The notes beneath the pieces are model-generated. The model searched no databases and was not told the DNA's origin. It was given only the letters and a program-made list of their open reading frames with translations. From the NCBI RefSeq assembly GCF_017982655.1, contig NZ_JABXYX010000049.1, positions 1 through 53,467 on the forward strand: a DNA stretch of 53,467 nucleotides, given 5' to 3'. Below are positions 1 to 10,000 of this stretch, in pieces. Made by a program: the position numbers and the translations under genes. This DNA comes from Brasilonema sp. CT11 (GTDB lineage Bacteria > Cyanobacteriota > Cyanobacteriia > Cyanobacteriales > Nostocaceae). The stretch's first letter is position 1; the number at the start of each line of letters is the position of its first letter.

Positions 1-99
1 GTCGCTATTCGAGCCAAGATTGAAGGACTGCAACGAGCTATAGATACTTTACTGCAAGGGTCAGCCGATTTGATAGACGAAGCTGAAAAATATAAATAA
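1..99 (+). CDS. 3' end of an unidentified protein (partial)
   Basis: The reading frame is open from the first base of the window to a TAA at 97-99 and encodes 32 residues ending in DEAEKYK. The visible tail is rich in Glu, Lys, Leu and Ala and could form an amphipathic helix or coiled coil. The rest of the gene lies outside the window, so no function can be given. The stop codon falls inside the start of the first tandem palindrome unit (from 91), so the terminus may have been changed by that insertion. Confidence 0.4.
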   Translation, partial: VAIRAKIEGLQRAIDTLLQGSADLIDEAEKYK

Positions 100-246
100 G
101 ACTAATCATTCATTCATTAAGTTCGCGGATATTATTCGCGAACTCACTTTTTTGTCCAAAGTCCAAAATATAAATAAGACTAATCATTCATTCATTAAGT
201 TCGCGAATAATATCCGCGAACTCACTTTTTTGTCCAAAGTCCAAAA
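91..246 (+). repeat. Two tandem 78-bp units carrying the palindromic element
   Basis: Units 91-168 and 169-246 are near-identical and both begin TATAAATAAGACTAATC. Each ends with the right arm of the palindromic element (CGCGAACTCACTTTTTTG followed by TCCAAAGTCCAAAA). The central core of unit 1 (CGCGGATATTATTCGCG) is the exact reverse complement of the core of unit 2 (CGCGAATAATATCCGCG). The unit length is 26 codons, and both copies are open in the frame that continues into the downstream TnpB remnant. The left arm is incomplete compared with the full copy at 42421-42489. Confidence 0.85.
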
Positions 247-1105
247 GTTAATGGGCAAGTGGGATATTCAAATCTACCCTGTTAAGTCCATCAAACGCGT
301 TCGGATTGTACGTCGTGCTGACGGTTTCTATGTGCAATTTTGTGTTGATGTTGAGTGTAAAGAAGATGTTCAATCCACAGGTCAAGAAATTGGCTTGGAT
401 TTTGGCTTAGAACACTTCTATACCGACTCAAATGGATATCATCAACCCAATCCTCGTTTCTTACGTAAAGCCGAGAAACAAATAAAACACGTTCAACGGA
501 GAATATACAAAAAGCAAAAAGGAAAGAACGGGAGAAAGAAGGCTCGCAAACGATACGCACGCAAGCACCTAAAGATAAGTAGACAACGTACCGAACACGC
601 TAAATTGAAAGCGCGTCACGTCATGCGGTCTAATGACTTATGCGTCTATGAAAACTTGCAGGTTAAAAACATGGTGCGTAATCACCATCTGGCAAAAAGC
701 ATTAATGACGCTGGGTGGAGACAGTTTCGGAGTTATCTAGAATACTTTGCCAATAAGTATGGGAAAGTGGCACTAGCTGTGGAGCCACACTACACCTCAC
801 AGCAGTGCCCAGATTGCGGCGCGATGGTTCAAAAGTCCCTATCAACTAGGACACACACCTGTAAATGTGGTTGTGTTCTGCAACGTGACTATGCTGCTGC
901 AATCAACATACTTCGTAAAGGCAAGGAAAAAATTGATGCTGAGCGCAGTCGAAGTATTGCTACCTCTGGGCAAGGGGGAAGCAAGGTTTCTAAACGGAAA
1001 CCAAGAAACGCTAGGGGAGTTGGAAGCTCTACTCATGTTGGTGCAAACCTGCATGAGCAACTTCCGACGTTGAGCCTAGAATCCCACGGCTTTTTGTCCA
1101 AATGA
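152..1105 (+). pseudogene. tnpB: TnpB (IS200/IS605 family OrfB), 5'-truncated
   Basis: This is an RNA-guided nuclease-type TnpB of the IS605/IS1341 group. Recognisable are RuvC-I (GLDFGLEHF), RuvC-II (VYENLQV), the zinc ribbon (CPDCG and CKCG) and RuvC-III (QRDYAAAINI), so the three acidic residues and four Cys appear intact. Homology to TnpB begins near the segment IKRVRIVRRADG. The roughly 150 N-terminal residues expected in this family are missing and are replaced by residues encoded by the palindromic element. The only start candidates are a TTG at 152 and internal codons, and the frame is open upstream only to a stop at 74-76. It is probably a decaying remnant that may no longer be expressed. 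No TnpA was found. Confidence 0.85.
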
Positions 1106-1145
1106 GCACGCAGTGCGATATTCGGGCAGCCGTGGGAGTGTCAAA
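1081..1145 (+). mobile_element. Right end hairpin of the IS605-type element
   Basis: CCCACGGC at 1083-1090 pairs with GCCGTGGG at about 1127-1134, and the block ends in GAGTGTCAA. Such a subterminal hairpin just after tnpB is the normal right end of IS200/IS605 elements and the usual 3' end of the omega (guide) RNA. The left end is not recognisable, which agrees with the 5' truncation of tnpB. Confidence 0.55.
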
Positions 1146-1221
1146 ACCTTAACTTGTGACAAATGGGTACTGTGGCGAGGCTGGTTAAAATTGCATGACC
1201 TATGTGAGGGTTGGCAGCTTG

Positions 1222-2859
1222 CTAGAGGGACTCAACGGGAAAAGTCAGATATTTAACTTGGCCGTAATCTAACTTAATGATTCGATCAGCTTGAGCAAAA
1301 TATTGGTCATCGTGGCTAATCACGAGGACTGTTTTGCCTCGGTTTTTCAGATCTGGCAACAGTTGAGTGTAAAAAATCTTTTTAAATATTGGGTCTTGAT
1401 CTGAAGCCCACTCATCAAATACGTAGATTGTCCGGTTTTCTAAATAGGCTGTTAGTAAAGCAAGGCGTTTGCGTTGCCCTTGAGAGAGGGCAGTGGTCGA
1501 AAGAGCATTTTCCTTCACCGTAACTTTGTGGTCTAGCTGGAGTTGAACCAGATAGTCTTGAGTCTGGCTCAAGAGGTGGGAGTTGTCTAAACCTAGGAGG
1601 CGCTCAAACAAATAAAAATCAGAGAAGACGACCGAGAACTGCTGACGATACCACTCCCGGTTAGCATCTGTGATGGGCTGCTCATCAAATTGAATCTCTC
1701 CTGTTTCAGGCACGTATAGTCCCGTGAGTAACTTCACCAGTGTAGACTTGCCACTGCCATTGCCTCCCACCACAAACACGAGTTCTCCTTGATTGAGGGT
1801 TAGATTAATCGGTCCCAATATAAAGTGCTTATCTTCTTTTTCTCTTCGATAGGTATGGGTTACTCCCGCTAGCTTGAGCGACTTCCACTCAGGCTGAGAA
1901 TCCAGCGAAAGAACTAACTCTGGCTCTATTGTCTGAGCAACCAATGACAGGTTCAAAGATTCAATTTTTTCCAAGGCAACGCTGGCTTGGCTTAAAGTGG
2001 GTAAGCTATTTAGTAGAGTTCGTAACGGTGTAATCATGAAAATGATGGTGAGGGTATAGCCAGATAGAATGGGGAATGGAATATCAAACAGTGGGGACAA
2101 AACAAAGACCAGTAAACCGATGGGAATAAAGAATAACAAAAACCCAGAACCACTAGCGACCGAAAACAAGTCATTTGCCCGAACCCGATAACTTTGAAAA
2201 ATTGCGGTGCTTACCTGGAGATCATCTACCAAAAACGCTTGCCGTCGTCGCTGATGGAGCTTGAGTTCCTTAATACCCTCAGTTGTTGTTCGGAAATGCT
2301 GAAACAGTTTGTCCCGCTCTTCGCGAGCAAGTTTAAGAAAATATCTGCCTCTAGCTAACAGAAAATTTTGGCTAAAGATGCCCAAAACCGTAAAAACGAG
2401 TATCAGCCAGAATAGAGTGAGGGAGAGCCAACTCAGATAGAAAAAGCAACTCACAAGTATGGCAACACTAACGCAAAGATTGGAAACTACAAAGGAGGCA
2501 GTGGAAATAGCTTCTACATCCTCAGTCAGAGCAGCAAGCAGCCGAGGAGTACCAATTTGTTCTAAGTGATGCAGCGGACAGGCTAGAATACGACGAGTTA
2601 GGCGCAGTTGCATGTTGAAGACAACCTGTTCTGCTAACCGACCAATCAACGCCTGAGAAGCCGATGTTGAAACCAGTAGTAAGCAGCAAAGCCCTACAAA
2701 ACCCCAAGCAAAAGTGCTTTTGGGCAACTGGGTTACCCTCAACATTAGGTTGATCATGGCGATGAGTCCTGCACTACTAGCTCCACTAAGTAGTCCAGTA
2801 AAGGTTACAAGGATGACTCCCACCCAGGAAGTGTTCAGGAGCAGACGAATCAGTTTCAT
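1222..2859 (-). CDS. Cyclic-peptide-type ABC exporter (permease-ATPase fusion)
   Basis: This is a half-transporter of the PvdE/SyrD-like cyclic peptide export family. The N-terminal half (about residues 1-310) has six hydrophobic segments. The C-terminal half is an ABC ATPase with Walker A GGNGSGKST, signature LSQGQ, Walker B IYVFDEWASDQDP (the DEWASDQDP form is typical of this family) and switch His in VISHDD. It probably exports the lipopeptide made by the upstream operon genes. The ATG at 2859 was chosen because GGAG lies 9 bases upstream; an in-frame ATG at 2889 would add ten residues but has a poorly spaced Shine-Dalgarno sequence. It is the last gene of the operon. Confidence 0.9.
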   Translation of the reverse strand: MKLIRLLLNTSWVGVILVTFTGLLSGASSAGLIAMINLMLRVTQLPKSTFAWGFVGLCCLLLVSTSASQALIGRLAEQVVFNMQLRLTRRILACPLHHLEQIGTPRLLAALTEDVEAISTASFVVSNLCVSVAILVSCFFYLSWLSLTLFWLILVFTVLGIFSQNFLLARGRYFLKLAREERDKLFQHFRTTTEGIKELKLHQRRRQAFLVDDLQVSTAIFQSYRVRANDLFSVASGSGFLLFFIPIGLLVFVLSPLFDIPFPILSGYTLTIIFMITPLRTLLNSLPTLSQASVALEKIESLNLSLVAQTIEPELVLSLDSQPEWKSLKLAGVTHTYRREKEDKHFILGPINLTLNQGELVFVVGGNGSGKSTLVKLLTGLYVPETGEIQFDEQPITDANREWYRQQFSVVFSDFYLFERLLGLDNSHLLSQTQDYLVQLQLDHKVTVKENALSTTALSQGQRKRLALLTAYLENRTIYVFDEWASDQDPIFKKIFYTQLLPDLKNRGKTVLVISHDDQYFAQADRIIKLDYGQVKYLTFPVESL

Positions 2860-2907
2860 TACAAGGAACTCCAACTCCAGTAGGTACATCCTTTACTGTT
2901 TAGGCAC

Positions 2908-3243
2908 TTACCAATAATAAAACGCCCAGCCGTCGCCCAGCCCAAAGAACTGGGCATCAATATTAATAACCGTGTTACAGAGTCGTTCACGAATATAGTT
3001 GAGCATTTTATTTTTTTGATTTCCCTTAAAGTTCTTCTGACGAAAACTGCGGTAGAAAACAGAAATTTTGGGGCGGTTGGCGTCAATATTTACGTGGATC
3101 ACTCTTGCCCTTAAAAGCCAGTAAAAAGGTAAATTTGAGACTTTAGCTTCAAAAAAAATATTCAATTTAATTGCTTTTTTAAATAAGCAATCTATTTTAA
3201 CTTGAAGGTGTTGTAGAATGGGGCGAGTGAAATTTATTGCCAA
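2908..3243 (-). CDS. Small hypothetical ORF between racemase and exporter
   Basis: An open frame of 111 codons fills the gap between the racemase gene and the exporter gene on the same strand. It starts with TTG (3243) without a clear Shine-Dalgarno sequence. The product is basic and rich in Phe, Ile and Asn and ends in GLGDGWAFYYW. No domain was recognised. It could be a real small gene of the operon, a decayed remnant, or chance. A shorter start at an internal Met (near 3003) is also possible. Confidence 0.3.
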   Translation of the reverse strand: MAINFTRPILQHLQVKIDCLFKKAIKLNIFFEAKVSNLPFYWLLRARVIHVNIDANRPKISVFYRSFRQKNFKGNQKNKMLNYIRERLCNTVINIDAQFFGLGDGWAFYYW

Positions 3244-3276
3244 ACTTTTTAGAGTTGCTGCATAAACAGATTCGAC

Positions 3277-4005
3277 TCAACAGAATCTTTTGTCCTCCAA
3301 AAGTTTTTGTAACACAACTGTTCTCACACTTTCCTTTTGAGCAATAACAGTCAAAGGATCTAAAAAGAGATTATTTCTTGAATGACTCTGTGATAGAAAG
3401 TATTTATTTATTAGATGCATTTCTGTGCAACCTGCTATCAAACAATCTGTTTTGTACTTTTTTATCAGTTTCTCTAAGAAGATAAGAGCAGACTGAGGAG
3501 AGTAAGTATGGTTCTTTATTCGATAAATCATGTTGTGAATAGTATCTTGGTCTTTGTCATCGAGAAGGACAATGCGTTTTTTCGCAAGCTCCCACAGACT
3601 GTTATTTTGGAATATTTTTAACTTTCGCGTTCCATTCGTACACAATAATAAATGGTTTTCTTGTCGTTCTAATACCTCGTTCAGGATAACATCTATAAGC
3701 GATATTAGGCGCTCTCTCAGCTGCCTTGGAAGCTGGGGTAAGAGGTAATGCGATGTTATGCAACAGATAACTATTTTAGAAACCTGCAGATCACATAATT
3801 GGTACAAGACATGAGTTAAGTGCTCAAGTAGTAAACTATACTCTCCTCTTAGTAAGACCTCACTTCTATCAGGAAAAGTTGGGTCGGAATAAAGAATCAC
3901 TTTAGGTGCTTGTTGTTCTCTGTTTCCCAGAAGATTATGTTCATAGATTGTCTTGAGAAATTCTGCTGATGCTAAGGGACCCATTCCACCCACAATGCCT
4001 AACAT
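3277..4005 (-). CDS. Aspartate/glutamate racemase family protein
   Basis: A 242-residue protein of the Asp/Glu/hydantoin racemase family, which interconverts L- and D-acidic amino acids by a two-cysteine mechanism without cofactor. The start is GIVGGMGPLAS, the first catalytic Cys lies in ICCITSHY and the second in AGCTEMHL. The start ATG has GGAGAG just upstream. It lies 37 bp after the NRPS gene in the same orientation, like McyF in microcystin clusters. No epimerase domain was seen in either NRPS, so it probably supplies a D-acidic residue as a free building block. The exact substrate cannot be told from sequence alone. Confidence 0.85.
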   Translation of the reverse strand: MLGIVGGMGPLASAEFLKTIYEHNLLGNREQQAPKVILYSDPTFPDRSEVLLRGEYSLLLEHLTHVLYQLCDLQVSKIVICCITSHYLLPQLPRQLRERLISLIDVILNEVLERQENHLLLCTNGTRKLKIFQNNSLWELAKKRIVLLDDKDQDTIHNMIYRIKNHTYSPQSALIFLEKLIKKYKTDCLIAGCTEMHLINKYFLSQSHSRNNLFLDPLTVIAQKESVRTVVLQKLLEDKRFC

Positions 4006-4042
4006 ATCTCTCCAAATAATTTCGACTTCTAAAATTGTGCAA

Positions 4043-7000
4043 TCAATGTTTACTTTCTGATTTAAAAATCTTCTGCCTTACAGTATCAGGAAGTGTTAGC
4101 TCCTCTTGAGAAGAGATTTGAACTCGGTGCCGTTCCCGAGAAATTTTTGTGATTTTGGGTGTGTCAATTTCAGCACCTCTAGTCACCTTCATTTTCTCAA
4201 TAGCCACGGTTAATTCAGCAGGAGTTGGTGCTTCAAACAAAGTCCGTAGAGGCAGATTTACTTTGAGTGCCTCCTGTATGCGAGAAACAACTTGAGTAGC
4301 GAGTAGAGAATGCCCTCCAAGTTCAAAAAAGTTATCATCAACACCTAAGTGTTGGAGTTTAAGAACTTCTGCAAAGATATTGACAATCACTTCCTCAGTT
4401 GGGGTACGAGGTGGAACGTTGCTAGCACTCTTACCTACTTGCACAGATGGGGCAGGTAAAGCACGACGGTTCACTTTACCATTAGGAGTCAGAGGCAAAG
4501 CGTCTAACACAACAAAAATTGACGGCACCAGATACTCCGGCAACTGCTGTTTGAGAAAGTAGCGTAGGTCACCTTCTGCAAATGTCTGATTTAGTTTGGC
4601 AACTACATAGGCAACTAAGCGTTTATCCCCTAGAGTCTGTTCTATTGCAATCACCACACTTTCTGCCACCGCCGGGTGCTGATTTAATACCGTCTCAATC
4701 TCCCCAGGTTGAACACGTATTCCTCTAATCTTAATTTGGTCGTCCAACCGACCCAAAACTTCAACAGATCCATCCGGACGGTAGCGCCCCTTATCGCCAG
4801 TGTAGTAAAATAAATCCTGCTGGTCATTGCTCAAAGGATTGGGCACAAAGCGTTGCTGCTGTTCTTGCACAGCATTAATATAGCCTAAAGTGCGGAAGGG
4901 GGTGCGTATAATAATTTCCCCGATTTCACCAATTCCACACAATTGGTTAGTTAGGTTTAATACCAGCGCTTGCGTCTGGGGAAGCGCCCACCCTGCTGGC
5001 ATCACCCCAGATGGAATTTCACTAGGCACTCTGTAAAAGCATTTGACCATTGTAGTCTCTGTTGCCCCGTAGAGATTTACCACCTGTCCTGCTTCTGGAA
5101 AAGTTTGTCGCCATTGACGAACCAGCGTCCCAGTTAAAAGTTCTCCGGAGAAGAAAATCCAGCGCAACGAACGTAAATGAATTTCCTCAGGTACTTGTGT
5201 TAGCCAAGACTGTGCCAGTGCCGGGACTGTATGTACGACAGTGATTTGCTCAGTCTCCAACCAGTTCAAAACCCCATCGATCCCGAAGTCATTGTCTTGG
5301 TTTGGCAAACATAATGTCGCCCCACTTGTTAAAGGCAAAAACACATCTCTGAGGACAGCATCAAAAGTGAGACTGGTTAATTGGGCAACCCGGTCATTTG
5401 TACCAATCTCAAAAGTTTGGCGTTGCCAGTCAAGAAAATGAGAAATACCTTTGTGAGTCCCCAACACCCCTTTCGGTGTCCCTGTACTACCCGAGGTGAA
5501 GAAGATGTAAGCGCGATCGCCTGGAGTCAGGGTTGGTAAGGAAGTTATTCTAGAGGTGCCAGGGATTGGAGCAATTGCTGTTGCAGTCTCAGAATCAACA
5601 TGAATAATCTCTAACGAGTTTTCTGTCACCGAAGCTTGTTTTGACTGAGTGCCTACAACCAGGAGATACTTGGCTTGAGCCTGCTCGAGCATCAGTTGCT
5701 GGCGAGCAGTTGGTAGGTTGGAGTCCACCAGAAGCAACACAGCACCGCTTAAAAATACCCCCAGCATACTAGCAATAAGTCCGAAACTTCTCGAACCGCA
5801 CAAGGCGACTACATCTTTTGGTTGCACACCGCAACTTAAGAGAACCTCTGCAATAGTATGAGCGCTTTCGGACAATTCCTGATAACTCCACGTCCGACCG
5901 TTCTGGCGGATAGCTGTTTGCTGGGGTGCCTGCTGTGCCCAGTTAGCAAACAGAGCTGTTACTGGTTCGTAATCAGGTTCATCAAGAGGAGCACTTGGCT
6001 CAGGTAATAAGGAGCGCGACTGTGGCGTCACTAAAAAATAGGATTGAATCGAACGCTCAGGTTCTGCCACAATTTGTTGCAGTAAATGCTCAAACTGTTC
6101 TAGAAATGCAGTCATGCGTTCGGAAGAGAACAGGTTCTGCCGATACACCAGCTTGATGTTGAGTGACTCTGCTGCTTCTTGAACGAATACTGTCAAAAAG
6201 AATTTTGACTCCGGCTGTGTTAACTCCAACGGCTCAAAAGTCAAGCCAGGAATTTCCAGTGCGACCTCCGGCGTATTGATCATATTAAACATCACATCAA
6301 ACACCGGATGCCGACTCAATGAGCGTTCTGGTCGCAGTTCTTCTACCAACTTTTCAAAAGGAATGTCTTGATGGCTATAAGCTGCAAGAGTGATTTCGCG
6401 TACTTTTGTCAACAATTGCCGGAAGCTAGGATTTCCACCAAGGTAGGTGCGAAGGGGTAGAGTGTTCAGAAAAAAGCCAATTAGCTCTTCAGTTCCAAGG
6501 TGATTACGACCCGCAATCGGTGAACCGACAATGATATCTTCCTGTCCACTGTGGCGGGACAGTAATACTTTGAATGCTGCCAACAAGGTCATAAACACAG
6601 TGACTCCCTCTTGGCGGCTCAAAGTTTTCAATGCTGTGGTCAGAGAATTGGGCAAACGTAGAACTTGCTGTGCTCCTTGATAATTCTGAGTTGGTGAATG
6701 GGGGTAATCAATAGGTAGCTGGAGCACAGGTAAATTGCCACCAAGTTGCTGCTTCCAATAGTTCAGTTGCGTTTCTAACATTTCTCCCTGAAGCCATTGT
6801 CGCTGCCAGCAAGCGAAATCAGTATACTGGATTGGTAGGGCGGGCAACACACAAGGCTGTTGATGCAAGCTTACTTCATACAGAGCAACCAGTTCTCGAA
6901 TAAAAATGCTGATTGACCAAGCATCAAAAACTATGTGGTGCAATGTTACCAATAGCACGTGAGTTTGCTGTGCCAGTTGCAAGAGTTTAAAGCGTATCAC

Positions 7001-10000
7001 TGGACCGTTAGCAAGGTCAAAGGGTTGCTGGGCTTCTTCAGTTGCCAACTGCTGCACGCGATCTGCTTGCTCGTCTGGAGAAAGCGATTGCAAATCAAAA
7101 ACGGGAATGGTAACGACTTTAGTTGGGGCGATCGCCTGCACTGGAGTCCCGTTGACTATGGGAAAAGTGGTACGTAGAACCGAGTGGCGTTGTATAATTT
7201 CAGTCAAGGCAAGTTCTAGAGCTTCTGCATTTAGCTGTCCAGTCATTTGCAGCGCTGCGGGCATATTGTAAGCTGCACTCTCACTTTGCAACCCATCCAA
7301 AAACCACAGCCGTTCTTGCGCCCAAGATAAGGGCAAGTGTTCACTATCCCTTGCGACTGGTTTAATCTCAGGAATGACCAATCTTGAGTCAGTCATCAGT
7401 AGTGCCGCGATCACTCGCTCTAGTTCTGCAACAGTAGGCGATTCAAACAAAGTCCGCAGGGGGAGTTCTACTTGGAAAGTTTCCCGTAACCGAGAGACAA
7501 CTTGAGTAGCGAGTAGCGAGTGTCCTCCCAGTTCAAAGAAATTGCTGTAAACACCCACCTGTTCCAGCTTCAGAATCGCGGCAAAGATATCAGCAATTAT
7601 TTCTTCTGTCGGCGTGCGGGGCGGTATATATTCCTTTGAATTGCTAAGATCTAAGTCCAGCGTAGGTAGGGCACGGCGGTCAACCTTCTGATTGGGTGTT
7701 AGAGGCAGGGATTCTAGGAGAACAAATGCTGATGGGATCGCGTACTCTGGTAACTTTTGTTGTAGAAACTGCCGCAACTGCTCGGCTGTGACTGTATCTC
7801 CTTGTTTTGGAACCACATAGGCGACAAGTCGCTTTTCATTGGCTGCGTTTCCTTGCACTGTGACCACCGCTTGGCTCAGTTGTGGGTGTTTGTTTAACAC
7901 TGCCTCCACTTCACCCAATTCTATACGGAAGCCGCGAACCTTAACCTGGTCGTCTACCCGCCCAAGAAATTCAATGTTGCCATCCGGCAGATAACGTGCT
8001 ATGTCACCTGTTTGGTAGAGTTGCCCTTTACCAAAGGGATTAGAAACAAACTTCTGTGCTGTTAAATTCGGACGATTGAGATAACCCCGCGCCAGATTTG
8101 CCCCTCCAATGAATAAGAACCCTGGAACGCCAATGGGAACAGGTTGCCAATGCTGGTCTAGAATGTAAATCTGCGTGTTCGCTATGGGTTTACCAATTGG
8201 AGGATAAACGGGCCAAGTATCTGGTGAGGAGTTGAATGTAAAGGAAGTCACTACGTGAGTCTCTGAGGGACCGTAATGATTATGCAACTGGCAGTGGTTT
8301 AGCTGCTTGAACAAATCAATGATGGGCTGGGTAATTTGCAACTGCTCACCTGTCGTCACCACCTCGGTTAGATGACGGAACAAATGAGCTTGTTGCCCAT
8401 AGACTTGGGCTATTTGCTGCCAAAGGGCTACTGGCAAAATGACTTTCTGTACCGGTTTCTCAGCTAAGAAATGAACGAGTTTTTCCACATCCAACCGTAG
8501 GGCTTCTGAAATCATGTATAATGTACTGCCAGAACACCAGGCAGCAAACATTTCGTGGAAGCTGGCGTCGAAGCTCAGGGAGGCAAATTGCAGAACTCCA
8601 ACCCCGTGCTCCATAGTTTCCAAGTGCCAGTGAATCAAGTTGCCCAGAGCTTGGTGAGATAGTGTGATGCCCTTGGGTTGCCCAGTCGAGCCGGAGGTGT
8701 AGATGACGTAGAGAAGATTGCTTAGCCCGACGGGGCTTTTTGGATTGGTGGAGGGCTGTTGCGCGATAATTTCTGATTGTTGATCTAGACAGACAACATC
8801 AGCAACTGACTCCGGAAAGAGCGATCGCAACTTTTGTTGAGTCAGTAGCACTTTTGAGCGGGTATCCTCCAGCATGAAAGCTAAGCGTTGTTGAGGATAA
8901 GCCGGATCGAGTGGCACATAGGCTCCACCAGCTTTGAGGATTGCTAAGACGGAGATCGCCATCTCTAGGGAGCGTTCAACCGAAAGACCGACGAACACTT
9001 CAGGTTCCACCCCCAAAGATTGCAGATAATGGGCTAACTGATTGGCTCGCTCATTCAACTGCTGGTATGTCAACTGCTCATTGCCAAACTCCACGGCAAC
9101 TGCACTAGGAGTCAGCTCGACCTGCTCCTCAAACAACTGATGGATGCATTTATCCTGCGAGTAGTCGGCTGCTGTCTGATTCCACTCTACCAACAACTGA
9201 TGCCGCTCATCTTCTGTTAGCAACGGTAATTGACTAACAGGCAGTTCTGGATTAGTGACAATCCCTTTTAACAGCGTTTGGAAATGCCCTACCATGCGAG
9301 CGATCATTTCTTTGTTGAATAGGTCGGTGTTATACTTAATTACCCCAATAATGGATGAGCTAGCCTCAGCCATCTCTAAGGACAAATCAAACTGACCTTC
9401 TTGATGGGATATGTCAAAAGGTGCTAGCTCAAGTCCTCCACAATCTACTAAGGTTTTCGTTTCCCTGAAAGGTAGTTTTTGTCCTTCTTGAGATCTCTGT
9501 ACGAGTAAATTAAAGGAAACCTGAAAGATTGGCGATCGACTTGGATCGCGCTGTGGTTGCAACTGCTCCACAAGCAACGCAAAGGGATAGTCTTGATGTG
9601 CCAGTGCTTCCAAAACAGTTTGACGGACTTGGGCAAGGAAGACTTTAAAGCTGGGATTTCCTGAAAGATTTGCCCGTATGACGACTGGGTTAACAAAGTA
9701 GCCCACGATGGAGGCAAACTCAGGCTTAGTTCTTCCCAATGTTGGAGAACCGACCAGAATATCTTCCTGAGCAGTATAACGATACAGCAGTACCTGAAAG
9801 GCGGCTAGGAGCATCATGTAGAGGGTTGCTCCCTCAGACTGAGCCAATTTTTTTAGTCGTTCAGTAAGCTTTTCTGATAATTGAAAAGGGTGAGAAGCCC
9901 CATTATAAGTCTGTATTGGCGGCCTCAGTTTGTCTGTGGGCAAATTTAGGATAGGCAAGTCACCAGAGAGTTTTTGCTGCCAGTAAGACCAAAGCTGTTC

